64,000 nt of DNA from the NCBI RefSeq assembly GCF_000179235.2, contig NZ_CP039373.1:1209860-1273859 (forward strand), given 5' to 3'. Both the position numbers and the translations under genes were made by a program. The notes under the pieces were generated by a model, which searched no databases, had not been told where the DNA came from, and was given only the letters and a program-made list of their open reading frames with translations. Positions 29,694 to 37,644 of this stretch are shown here, piece after piece. Position 1 is the stretch's first letter, and each line of letters begins with the position of its first letter. Origin of the DNA: Synechococcus sp. CB0101. Its GTDB lineage: Bacteria > Cyanobacteriota > Cyanobacteriia > PCC-6307 > Cyanobiaceae.

Positions 29694-29969
29694 TTGCAGC
29701 GTCAACGGGACCCCTGGGAACCCTTCCGGCTGTGGCTGGCGTTCACGATCGGGCTGTACGCGATCCGGGCCTTCTTCGCCGCCACCTGGGTGGGGGCCAT
29801 CCCGGGCTGGGTGCTGTTGGTGCTGGTGCTGATCGCCTTGGCCCTGGCCAGCAAAGCGCTGCTGTTCCCCGGGCGCGTGGTGCCCTATCGCGCTGGCGAT
29901 GGCGGCTGGTGGAACGACCTTCGCGATGACTGGCAGCTGTGGTGGCGCCGCCGGCGGGGGGAGCCATGA
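29694..29969 (+). CDS. Small membrane protein, first gene of the kinase-phosphatase operon
   Basis: A 91-aa protein with a short N-terminal tail (LQRQRDPWEPFRLW), two close hydrophobic segments (about residues 14-32 and 36-58) and a basic, Trp-rich tail (WWNDLRDDWQLWWRRRR). I recognise no family. The start is uncertain: TTG at 29694 is consistent with the spacing from the divergent FHA-PBP gene, while an ATG at 29631 would add 21 residues of unlikely composition. The stop overlaps the next gene's ATG by four bases (ATGA), supporting its reality and its place in the operon. Confidence 0.6.
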   Translation: MQRQRDPWEPFRLWLAFTIGLYAIRAFFAATWVGAIPGWVLLVLVLIALALASKALLFPGRVVPYRAGDGGWWNDLRDDWQLWWRRRRGEP

Positions 29970-30670
29970 GCAGCGCATCCCCGCGCCTGGTGCTGGCGGC
30001 CGATCGCCGCAAGGTGGCCCCACTGGATCCTGCGGAGCCCCTCACCATCGGCCGCGCGGCCAGCAACCGCCTCTGCCTGGCCAACCAAGAGGGCGTATCC
30101 GATCACCATGCGGTGGTGCGCTTCTCGCGTAGCCAGGGCTGGCTGGTGTGCAACTGGCAGAGCAGCGACGGCACCTTCCTAGAAGGGCGCCAGGTGCATC
30201 AATGCCGGCGGCTCGAGAACGGCGATGAAATCCGGCTGGGGCGCAGCGGGCCGGTGCTGGTGTTTGAGGCGGAGCCGGCCACACCAGCTCCGAGCGCACC
30301 GAGCAGCCAGGCGCGGGCAGCGGCTCCAACACCACCACGCAGCATCAGCGTGGGTGAGCAACAGCTGGCCGTAGCCGAGATCCGCTCCGCAGCGGTGCAG
30401 AGCCTGCCGCTGCATCCGCACATCTTCAGCTGGTGGCTGCTGGTCTGCTTGGGCGGGCTGCTGCTGTTGCCCTTTCCGCTGTTGTTCTGGCCGCTCCAGA
30501 TCAGTGCCATAGCAGCGTGGATCCTGCTGGGGTCGCGCAAACAGCATCAGCTGGTGCTGGTGCTCCGCGATGGCCGCGCGGTGCGCCATGGCTTTGCCAA
30601 TCGCCGCACGGCGCTGGCCCACCGCAATGGCATCCGCCAGGCGATCGGGCAGGACCTGGCGCCCGCATGA
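29966..30670 (+). CDS. FHA-domain membrane protein
   Basis: A 234-aa protein with an N-terminal FHA domain (about residues 8-102): TIGRAASN, SDHHAVVRF (Ser45, His48) and SSDGTFLEG follow the phosphopeptide-binding GR / SxxH / NG pattern, with Asp in place of the last Asn. A Pro/Ala-rich linker leads to two hydrophobic segments (about 153-175 and 177-190) and a basic C-terminal tail (RDGRAVRHGFANRR). The FHA faces the cytosol and likely reads the Thr phosphorylation made by the downstream kinase. Starts with ATGA overlap and ends with ATGA overlap into the kinase gene. Confidence 0.85.
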   Translation: MSSASPRLVLAADRRKVAPLDPAEPLTIGRAASNRLCLANQEGVSDHHAVVRFSRSQGWLVCNWQSSDGTFLEGRQVHQCRRLENGDEIRLGRSGPVLVFEAEPATPAPSAPSSQARAAAPTPPRSISVGEQQLAVAEIRSAAVQSLPLHPHIFSWWLLVCLGGLLLLPFPLLFWPLQISAIAAWILLGSRKQHQLVLVLRDGRAVRHGFANRRTALAHRNGIRQAIGQDLAPA

Positions 30671-32001
30671 GCTGGTTATTGCCTGAGGGCACCAGCCTGC
30701 CCTTTGCCGGTTTGGAGCAGCCACTGCTGATTGAGCGGGGGCTCGGAGGAGGCAGCCAAGGCCAGGTGTTTGCCGTGCAGCTGGGGGGTGAACGGCTCGC
30801 GCTCAAGTGGTATTTCCCCGCCTGCATCGCCAGGGATCCACAGCTGCGGCAGCGGCTGCAGCAGAGCATCCGGCTGGGGGCACCCAACGGCGATTTCCTC
30901 TGGCCCCTGGCGCTGCTGGAGCCCAGCGCCGGCAGCCTGGCCGCCTTTCCCGCCGCGGCCGGGGGCTTCGGGTATCTGATGGGTCTGCGGCCCGAGGACT
31001 TTGTGGGGGCCCATCGCCACGCCGGGGGCGACCTCGAGATCAGCCTCCACACCGTGCTCAAGGCCTGCTTCCACCTGGCGGAAGCCTTCCACCAGCTGCA
31101 TCTCAAAGGCCTCTGTTACAAGGACGTGTCGCTGGGAAATCTGTTCCTGGAGCCGAGCAGCGGCCGAATCCTGATCTGCGACAACGACAACGTGGATGTG
31201 GATGGCCAGAGCAGCAGCAGCGTGCTCGGCACCCCCGGCTTCATGGCACCCGAGGTGCTGCTCGGGCAGGCCAAACCAAGCGCCCGCAGCGATCTGTTTT
31301 CGCTGGCGGTGCTGCTGTTTCGCCTGCTCACCCGCCACGACCCCTTCCGCGGCCAGCTGGAACTGGCGATCCGCTGCCTGGATGAACCCGCCCGACGGCG
31401 CCTCTACGGCGAGGAGGCCTTGTTCATCTTTGACCCCAACGACAGCAGCAACCGGCCAGACTCGATCGAGCACAGCGCCGCCCTGATCACCTGGCCGATT
31501 TATCCGGCCAGCCTGCAACGCCTGTTTGTGCAGAGCTTCGGAGCGGGCCTGCGCCAGAGCGATCAACGCACCCTCACGGGCCAGTGGAAGCAGGCGATCA
31601 GCCAATGCCTCGATCAGCGCCAGCTCTGCAGCCATTGCGGCCAGGAAACCTTCCCTGCTCCTGAAACCACGGGTGCCTGCTGGAGCTGCGGCACTCCCCT
31701 GTCAGCGCCGCTGCGGCTGCAGCTGCCCCATGGTGTGGTGAGCGCCACCGCCGGCAACGAACTGCAGCCCCATCACTTCGATCCCCTGGTGGGAGAAGCG
31801 ATCGACGCCCCGCTAGCGCGGCTGGTGGCCCACCCAAGCGACCCCAACCTGCTCGGCCTGCAGAACCTGAGCAGCAGCCGCTGGCAGGGCCGCACCACCG
31901 GCGGTCAAAGCCTTGAGCTCGACCCTGGCAAAACCTGTAATCTCGCGGCCCTGCAGCAGCTCGACAGCAGCGCCGGACCCATCCTGGTGCTGCGCCCTTA
32001 A
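30667..32001 (+). CDS. Atypical Ser/Thr protein kinase with zinc ribbon (TerY-P type)
   Basis: A 444-aa soluble protein. The kinase domain (about 20-300) has a G-loop (GLGGGSQGQV, 25-34), the ATP Lys (LALKWYF, Lys47), a catalytic loop CYKDVSLGN with Asp153 and Asn158, a DND (172-174) in place of DFG, and GTPGFMAPE (188-196). The metal-binding Asp is kept, so activity is plausible although HRD and DFG are altered as in TerY-P family kinases. Residues 321-341 form a zinc ribbon (CSHC...CWSC). A C-terminal segment of about 90 residues (RLVAHPSDPNLLGLQNLSS) looks FHA-like but lacks clear motifs. ATGA overlaps upstream; a vWA gene follows three bases downstream. Confidence 0.85.
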   Translation: MSWLLPEGTSLPFAGLEQPLLIERGLGGGSQGQVFAVQLGGERLALKWYFPACIARDPQLRQRLQQSIRLGAPNGDFLWPLALLEPSAGSLAAFPAAAGGFGYLMGLRPEDFVGAHRHAGGDLEISLHTVLKACFHLAEAFHQLHLKGLCYKDVSLGNLFLEPSSGRILICDNDNVDVDGQSSSSVLGTPGFMAPEVLLGQAKPSARSDLFSLAVLLFRLLTRHDPFRGQLELAIRCLDEPARRRLYGEEALFIFDPNDSSNRPDSIEHSAALITWPIYPASLQRLFVQSFGAGLRQSDQRTLTGQWKQAISQCLDQRQLCSHCGQETFPAPETTGACWSCGTPLSAPLRLQLPHGVVSATAGNELQPHHFDPLVGEAIDAPLARLVAHPSDPNLLGLQNLSSSRWQGRTTGGQSLELDPGKTCNLAALQQLDSSAGPILVLRP

Positions 32002-32004
32002 GCC

Positions 32005-32736
32005 ATGCCCTTCCCCAACGTTCGGCTCAGCAACCGGCCGCTGCACTTCATCTACCTCTGCGATTGCTCCGGCTCCATGGCGGCCCAGGGGAAGATGCAG
32101 GCCCTCAACCAGGCCATCCGCCAATCACTGCCCGGCATGGCGGAGGTGGCGCGCGAGAACCCTGAAGCACGGGTGCTCGTGCGCGCCGTGCGCTTTGCCG
32201 ATCAGGCAGCGTGGCACCTGGCGGAACCCACGCCCGTGCAGCAACTGCAATGGCGTGACCTGGAGGCCGGCGGCATCACGGCCATGGGCGAGGCCCTTCA
32301 TCTGGTGGCGGAGGCACTGCAGTCGCCGCCGATGGAGGAGCGGGCCCTCCCGCCGGTGCTGGTGCTGATCTCCGATGGCCAGCCCACCGATGATTTCGAA
32401 GCCGGCCTTGACAACCTGATGCGCAGGCCCTGGGCCCAGAAAGCGGTGCGCCTGGCCATCGCCATGGGGCACGACGCCGACCTGGAGGTGCTGCAGCAAT
32501 TCATCGGCCCCGAACCCACAGGGCGGGGCAAATCACCACGGCGGCCGCTGCAAGCCAGCAATGCCACCACCCTGGCCCAATACATCCAGTGGGCCTCCAC
32601 CGCCGTGGTGGGCGCGGCCTCGATGCCAGCCAGCCGCGTGGACGCCGCACCACAGGATGCCGGCAACATCCCCCTGCCGGATCTGCCCCCCACCCTGCTC
32701 GACCCCAGCGACGACGTGGGGCCCCTGGTGTGGTGA
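32005..32736 (+). CDS. TerY-like von Willebrand factor A protein
   Basis: A 243-aa cytosolic vWA protein. The complete MIDAS is present: DCSGSM (Asp20, Ser22, Ser24), Thr92 in GGITAMGEAL and Asp124 in LISDGQPTDD, so it should bind a divalent metal and a ligand such as an acidic side chain. These proteins are known as TerY in tellurite-resistance islands and form the vWA part of the kinase-vWA-phosphatase triad. The C-terminal tail is Pro/Asp-rich (PLPDLPPTLLDPSDDVG). ATG start three bases after the kinase stop; its stop overlaps the phosphatase GTG (GTGA). Confidence 0.87.
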   Translation: MPFPNVRLSNRPLHFIYLCDCSGSMAAQGKMQALNQAIRQSLPGMAEVARENPEARVLVRAVRFADQAAWHLAEPTPVQQLQWRDLEAGGITAMGEALHLVAEALQSPPMEERALPPVLVLISDGQPTDDFEAGLDNLMRRPWAQKAVRLAIAMGHDADLEVLQQFIGPEPTGRGKSPRRPLQASNATTLAQYIQWASTAVVGAASMPASRVDAAPQDAGNIPLPDLPPTLLDPSDDVGPLVW

Positions 32737-33941
32737 GCCCGCGCTGGCAGCAGCTGCGGGCCTGCAGCGTGATCGGTGCGGCCCACCGGCGCCAAGACAA
32801 GCCCTGCCAGGACACCAGCCTGAGTGCAACGCTGCCGGCCGCCGGCGGCAACCTGCAGCTGCTGGTGGTGGCCGATGGCCACGGGAGCGCGCGCTATCGC
32901 CTCAGCCACCGGGGCAGCGCCCTGGCCTGCCAGGTGACGCAGGAAGCGGTGCAAACCTGGCTGGCCTGCACCCCCCTTTCACAGCCGGAGCGCTGGCGAG
33001 ACCTGCTGACGCAGGAACTGCCGGCCAGCATCCAGCAACGCTGGCTCGAGGCCATCGCAGCCGACTGGCAGACCCAACCGGAGGCCAGCCAGGAGGCCTT
33101 CTCTCCGCTCACTTATGGCACCACCCTCGGGCTGGTGCTGCTGGCGCCGCAGTGGTGGGGCTGCGCCGGCGTGGGCGATTGGGATCTGGCCGGCGTGGAT
33201 GTGGAGGGCCAGGCGGTGCTGCTCAGCGAAGAACGCGAGCACAGCGGCAGCGAAGCCACCGGCAGCCTGTGCCAACCGCCCGAACAACAGGGCTGGCCTA
33301 TGCGCGCCCAGCTGCAGCGTCTGGAGCAGCCCACTGAGCTACGGGCCCTGCTGCTCAGCACCGATGGGGTGCGCAAATCCTGCGCCACCGACGCCGACTA
33401 TCTGCAGCTCTGCGCCGAACTGGTGAACCTGCGCGATCCCCAGGAACTGGAACAGGGGCTCAACCACATCACCGAGTGCGGCAGCGGGGATGACGTGTCG
33501 ATCGCCATGGCGCTGCAGGCTGATGGGCCCGCGAAGCGGCGGGCATGGCTCAAGCCACGCGCCGGCTTGGGAGTGCTGCTGCTGGCCGCTGGCCTGGGGC
33601 TGGGCGCCTGGCTGATGGTGCACCGAGAGACGCCACTGCAGGCGCAGGCCCGCGAGCTCTGCGACAACCCAGAGCAGATTCCCGCCAACCTCAACCAGCG
33701 CCGTGGCCAATTCCAGGCACTGCTGCACAACCCCCAGCTGTCTACGCAACTGCAGCAGCAGGCCAGCACCGATCCCCTGGGCGCGTTGATCGCCAGCAGC
33801 CAAGAGGGAACGATCGCCGGCTGCGCCGCCCTCAACGCAGAACTGAGCCGGCAGTGGCAGCGGGCCCGCACGCCAACCGCACCGGCAAACGGCAAGATGC
33901 CCCCAGCTGCAGCGCCCGGCGCGGCGCCTGGGAAACCGTGA
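32733..33941 (+). CDS. PP2C-type protein phosphatase with membrane anchor
   Basis: A 402-aa protein. The PP2C domain (about 1-265) has VVADGHGSARY (Asp48, first metal site), TYGTTLGLVLL, STDGVRKS (Asp211) and GSGDDVSIA (Asp253/254), the four metal-binding positions of the PPM family. A membrane span (about 276-296) follows, then a short external, Ala/Pro-rich tail of about 100 residues. It would remove phosphates from Ser/Thr substrates of the upstream kinase. The start is GTG at 32733 within the vWA stop; the longest frame continues upstream but without homology. Ends with a GTGA overlap. Confidence 0.88.
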   Translation: MSPRWQQLRACSVIGAAHRRQDKPCQDTSLSATLPAAGGNLQLLVVADGHGSARYRLSHRGSALACQVTQEAVQTWLACTPLSQPERWRDLLTQELPASIQQRWLEAIAADWQTQPEASQEAFSPLTYGTTLGLVLLAPQWWGCAGVGDWDLAGVDVEGQAVLLSEEREHSGSEATGSLCQPPEQQGWPMRAQLQRLEQPTELRALLLSTDGVRKSCATDADYLQLCAELVNLRDPQELEQGLNHITECGSGDDVSIAMALQADGPAKRRAWLKPRAGLGVLLLAAGLGLGAWLMVHRETPLQAQARELCDNPEQIPANLNQRRGQFQALLHNPQLSTQLQQQASTDPLGALIASSQEGTIAGCAALNAELSRQWQRARTPTAPANGKMPPAAAPGAAPGKP

Positions 33942-34918
33942 ACGATTACGCGCTCGGAACCACGCTGCGCCGCCAGATCCTCAGCGATCTGGAGCGGGGC
34001 CTGCCCCTGGATGGACGCCGGCTGCAGGCCCTGGTGGGGGATTTCTGCGGCCAGAGCCAACTAGCCCTGCTGCCGGCCCTTAAGTATTTGGTGCTCTCGC
34101 CCGGCTTCAGCAACGCCGCCGGCCAGCAACCACCCCTGCCCGCTGATACCCGTCTGCAACTGCGGCTCCAGCAGGAACTAAACGAGGTCTTCGCCGCGGC
34201 GATCAGCGCCCGCATGGATGCAGTGCTACGCGGGCTATTGGGCCTGCCCAACACCACTCCGGCGCCGACCAGCGCCTCGCCCGAACCCGAGTTCCGATCC
34301 ACGCCCGAAGCGATCGATGTCGATGAGGAGGAGGAAGAAGAGCTAGCGCCGGCCCCCACCAGCAGCGGGAGCCGCGGACTGGTGGCCGTGTTGAGCTTCA
34401 TGGCCGGCGTGCTGGTGGTGGGTGTCGGCGGTGGCTTGGCCTGGCTGTTGCTCCAGACCAGCCTGCCCAGCGGTGGGCCACTCAGCACAGAGCGGCCGCG
34501 CCTGCCCGGCGAACTGGTGAGCCCCACTCCGGACGCCACCCCCACGGAGGCCCCGCCAGCCCCTGATCTGAGCGCCAACACGAGCGATGCCGCCACCGCC
34601 CAGGCGATCGCCAGCGTGGAGCAGCTCTACAACGACCTCTCGCTGGGGAACATCCAGGCCGCCCGCCAGCGCTTCAGTGGTGAAGCCGCCGATCAATTTG
34701 ACCCGGCCTTCTTCCGCCAGTTTCAGCGGGTGAGCGTGGACAACCTGCGGGAGCTCAGACGCGACGGCAGCTTGATCACCCTGGAAGGACTGGTGACCTT
34801 CGTGTACCCCGACGGCACCAGCCAGAGCGAATCGCGCCAGTTCACGGTGGAAACCGCCACCGAGCCAGCCCTGATCACCGGCAGCAGCTTCGGCCAGGTG
34901 ACCCGCGGCCGGCAGTAA
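33938..34918 (+). CDS. Bitopic membrane protein, last gene of the kinase-phosphatase operon
   Basis: A 326-aa protein of no named family that I recognise. Residues 1-125 are cytosolic (TTLRRQILSDLERGLPLDGRRL, a helical module), followed by an acidic stretch (DVDEEEEEELAP), one membrane span (about 144-167), a Pro/Thr-rich linker, and a C-terminal domain of about 100 residues (VEQLYNDLSLGNIQAARQRF...VRELTRG) with an NTF2/ARC6-like helix-then-sheet feel. Starts GTG within the phosphatase stop (GTGA). The acidic linker and outside domain make it a candidate effector or sensor for the upstream signalling proteins. Confidence 0.68.
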   Translation: MNDYALGTTLRRQILSDLERGLPLDGRRLQALVGDFCGQSQLALLPALKYLVLSPGFSNAAGQQPPLPADTRLQLRLQQELNEVFAAAISARMDAVLRGLLGLPNTTPAPTSASPEPEFRSTPEAIDVDEEEEEELAPAPTSSGSRGLVAVLSFMAGVLVVGVGGGLAWLLLQTSLPSGGPLSTERPRLPGELVSPTPDATPTEAPPAPDLSANTSDAATAQAIASVEQLYNDLSLGNIQAARQRFSGEAADQFDPAFFRQFQRVSVDNLRELRRDGSLITLEGLVTFVYPDGTSQSESRQFTVETATEPALITGSSFGQVTRGRQ

Positions 34919-34950
34919 CGCCAAGGCCCCGTGCCCAATCGCCAAGCAAC

Positions 34951-34972
34951 AAAAAAGCCCCCTTGCGGGGGC
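34951..34972 (-). terminator. Rho-independent terminator of the PSRP-3 gene
   Basis: On the minus strand, a 6-bp stem GCCCCC / GGGGGC with a GCAA tetraloop (GNRA type) is followed by six T residues. It starts 28 bases after the stop of the gene at 35000. The same inverted repeat follows the plus-strand operon by 32 bases, but has no T-run in that direction. Confidence 0.85.
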
Positions 34973-34999
34973 AAGTGAACAGCAACGATGCCGCGATGA

Positions 35000-35464
35000 T
35001 CAGGCGGTACCGCAGAAGGTGACATCGGGGAACTTGAGCTTGGCTTCCTCGAGGCTCTTGCCCTTGCCTTCTTCCTGCCAGTAGTTGATCACCTCGGTGG
35101 CCTTGTTGAGGATTTCAACGCGCTCGTTATCGGTGATCCAGCTCTTGCCCTCGAGCTCGGTCTTGAGGGTTTCCCAGGCGTCCTCACGGGGCCAGAAGAA
35201 GTAAGAGGTGAGGGGGCTGGGGCCGCCACCCACGATCTGGTCAACAGCCAGGGCCACGTTGTCGGGCAGCCACAGGATCTTCACCAGGAAACGACCCTCA
35301 TCCGCCTTCGGGGTGCGGCCGGAGGGAACGCCGTTCTCATCAATGGTGGCGGAGGCCAGAACAGCACTGGCACCACTCAGCACGGGACGGCCTTCGGTGG
35401 TGTCCTTCGCGGGAACCTCAGCGGCGGCTGTCGCCACGGCGCTTTCAGCGCTCTCTGTGCTCAT
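35000..35464 (-). CDS. 30S ribosomal protein PSRP-3 (Ycf65-like)
   Basis: A 154-aa protein whose C-terminal 100 residues are the plastid/cyanobacterial PSRP-3 domain: [34 protein letters not shown] and [14 protein letters not shown]. It is a non-essential small-subunit ribosomal protein found only in cyanobacteria and plastids. An N-terminal Ala/Ser/Glu-rich extension of about 50 residues is longer than in most relatives and may be disordered. ATG at 35464 is preferred to TTG at 35479. Divergent from the HAD phosphatase gene. Confidence 0.88.
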   Translation of the reverse strand: MSTESAESAVATAAAEVPAKDTTEGRPVLSGASAVLASATIDENGVPSGRTPKADEGRFLVKILWLPDNVALAVDQIVGGGPSPLTSYFFWPREDAWETLKTELEGKSWITDNERVEILNKATEVINYWQEEGKGKSLEEAKLKFPDVTFCGTA

Positions 35465-35525
35465 GGTGTCAGCGCTCAAGGCTTAATCACAAACAACTAA
35501 CCTACCAGCCGCTGTTGCCAGACCT

Positions 35526-36299
35526 CTGAGTCCACGCGCCGTTCTGCTGTTCGACATCGACGGTGTGATCCGGGATGTGGGCGGCAGTTACCGGCGAGCG
35601 ATTGTGGAAACGGTGCAGCACTACAGCGGTGTGCGGCCCGAGCCTTCCGCCATCGATGCGCTGAAGGCCGAAGGCTGTTGGAACAACGACTGGGAAGCCT
35701 CCCTCGAGCTACTGCGCCGGGGTGGTCTGGCGCAGCTACCGGCGTTTGAGGCGCTGGTGGAGGTGTTCAACGGCTTCTATTTCGGCGGCGACCCCGAGGG
35801 GGATCCGGGCGCCTGGCAGGGCTTCATCGGCAGTGAGCCCCTGCTGGTGGAGCGCAACTTCTTTGACGACCTAAGCGCAGCCGGCGTGGCCTGGGGCTTT
35901 GTGAGCGGCGCCGAACCGCCCTCCGCCCGGTTCGTGCTGGAGCAGCGCCTGGGCTTAAGCCGCCCGCCGCTGATCGCCATGGGCGATGCGCCCGATAAAC
36001 CGGATCCCACCGGCTTCCTGCACCTGGCAAGCAACCTGGTCGGCAGCCTGGGTGCCTCGGCGGCGCCCGTGGCGTATCTGGGCGACACCGTGGCCGACGT
36101 CCTCACCGTGCAGCGCGCCCGCCAGGTGCAACCCGAGCAGCGCTTCTTGAGCCTGGCGGTGGCACCGCCCCACCTGCACAGCCCCGAAGCCGGCGAGCGC
36201 CGCGGCCGCTACGAGGCCCAGCTGCGGGAGGCTGGCGCCGATGCCGTGATTCCCAACACCACAGCAGTGCTGGCGGCCCTGGAGCAAGCGCTCAGCTAG
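35526..36299 (+). CDS. HAD-superfamily phosphatase (TIGR01548-like) with non-canonical start
   Basis: About 257 aa from the proposed start. The Asp-x-Asp nucleophile motif FDIDGVIRD, followed by GGSYRRAIVETV, fits a cyanobacterial HAD-IA hydrolase family (TIGR01548); GDTVADV and KPDPTGF supply the remaining HAD motifs. The nucleophile motif lies upstream of the first ATG/GTG/TTG (GTG 35565). From the in-frame stop at 35484 only CTG codons occur before FDIDG, and 35526 CTG is the best candidate. Its last four bases (CTAG) are shared with the convergent pepP stop. The substrate is unknown (histidinol phosphate or a small sugar phosphate are possibilities). Confidence 0.75.
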   Translation: MSPRAVLLFDIDGVIRDVGGSYRRAIVETVQHYSGVRPEPSAIDALKAEGCWNNDWEASLELLRRGGLAQLPAFEALVEVFNGFYFGGDPEGDPGAWQGFIGSEPLLVERNFFDDLSAAGVAWGFVSGAEPPSARFVLEQRLGLSRPPLIAMGDAPDKPDPTGFLHLASNLVGSLGASAAPVAYLGDTVADVLTVQRARQVQPEQRFLSLAVAPPHLHSPEAGERRGRYEAQLREAGADAVIPNTTAVLAALEQALS

Positions 36300-37618
36300 C
36301 GCTCCATCGCTGCCGGTGCCTTCAGCGCCGAAGCCGTGAGGTTCTCGTGGCCGTGATCGGTCACGGCCACGTCGTCTTCGATGCGGATACCGATGCCCTT
36401 CCAGCGCTCCTCGATCGCGGGTTGCCCCTCCGGCACCGGCAGGCGATCACTCACATAGAGGCCAGGCTCCACGGTGAGCACCATCCCCGGCTCAAGTGCC
36501 ACGTGGTGCTCGCCGAGGCGGTAGGCGCCCACGTCGTGCACGTCGAGACCGAGCCAGTGACCGGTGCGGTGCATATAGAGGTGGCGGAAGGCTCCCCGCT
36601 CAATGATTCCGTCGATCTCACCGGCCAGAAGGCCCAGATCGACAAGGCCCTCAACCAGCACCCGCACAGCCGTGTCGTGCACAGCTTCAGCGGTTTGCCC
36701 AGGTGCAACAGCGACCACAGCCGCCTCCTGGGCCGCGAGCACCAGCTCATAGAGGGCGCGCTGTTCACCACTGAACCGGCCGTTGATCGGGAAGGTGCGG
36801 GTGATGTCTCCGTTGTAGTAGTCGTTCAGGGAGCAACCGGCATCGATCAGGAGCAGATCGCCGTCACGCAGCTCGGCGTTGTTGGCGGTGTAGTGCAGCA
36901 CGCAGGCGTTATCGCCGCCGGCGACGATCGAGTTGTAGGCCGCGCCGCGGGCGCCCTGCTCCAGGAAGTGCTGCTCGATCACCGCCTGCACCTGGCGCTC
37001 GTTCAGCCCCGGCCGCACCACCTGGCGGGCCAGCTCATGGGCCTCCGCCGAGATCCGAGCCGCCTCGCGCATGCGAGCTAGCTCCTCGGGGCTCTTGCGC
37101 AGCCGCAGCCCATGCAGCAGCGGGCAGGGGGCCACGAGCCCGAGGGCGGCAGCACCGCTGCGGGGGGCACGATCCAGCTGCCCGGCCCAGGCCTGCAGCA
37201 CCAGCGGCTCCACCGCCGCATGCTTGCCCACGCGGAACGCAATGCCCTCGGCTCCGCTCAAATACTCCGGTAGGCGCTGGGCCAGCTCGCTGCGGGGATG
37301 AGCCAGGTCGGCACCGAACTGCTGCACCGCTCCCTCACAGCCCCAGCGGAAGCCGTTCCACACCTCGGCGCTGGGTTCTTTGGGGTTCACGAACAGCACA
37401 TAGCGCTCCCCCTCCGGCCTGTGCGGCAGGAACAACGCCACCGCATCGGGCTCATCGAAGCCAGTGAGATACCAAAAATCGCTGTTCTGGCGGAACGGCC
37501 ACTCGCAATCCGCGTGATGCGTCACCAACGGGGCCGCAGGGATCACTGCAGCGGCTCCGCCCAGGGCCTGGAAGAAACGGGCGCGGCGCTCGGCGTACAC
37601 GGCTGGGCTGATCAGCAT
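36296..37618 (-). CDS. pepP: Xaa-Pro aminopeptidase (M24B)
   Basis: A 440-aa dimetal peptidase removing an N-terminal residue before proline, in the cytosol. An N-terminal domain with PFRQNSDFWYLTGFDEPDA precedes the pita-bread catalytic domain: LLIDAGCSLNDYYNGDITRTFP (two Asp ligands), HRTGHWLGLDVHD (His), VLTVEPGLY (Glu) and GIRIEDDV (Glu). This full-length form with Asp-Asp-His-Glu-Glu ligands is AMPP. ATG at 37618 gives MLISPAVYAERR; the upstream extension is unlikely. The start is only 27 bases from the divergent GTPase gene's start at 37645. Confidence 0.93.
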   Translation of the reverse strand: MLISPAVYAERRARFFQALGGAAAVIPAAPLVTHHADCEWPFRQNSDFWYLTGFDEPDAVALFLPHRPEGERYVLFVNPKEPSAEVWNGFRWGCEGAVQQFGADLAHPRSELAQRLPEYLSGAEGIAFRVGKHAAVEPLVLQAWAGQLDRAPRSGAAALGLVAPCPLLHGLRLRKSPEELARMREAARISAEAHELARQVVRPGLNERQVQAVIEQHFLEQGARGAAYNSIVAGGDNACVLHYTANNAELRDGDLLLIDAGCSLNDYYNGDITRTFPINGRFSGEQRALYELVLAAQEAAVVAVAPGQTAEAVHDTAVRVLVEGLVDLGLLAGEIDGIIERGAFRHLYMHRTGHWLGLDVHDVGAYRLGEHHVALEPGMVLTVEPGLYVSDRLPVPEGQPAIEERWKGIGIRIEDDVAVTDHGHENLTASALKAPAAMER

Positions 37619-37644
37619 GGAAGCGAGCGGGGCTGAGCGCGACG

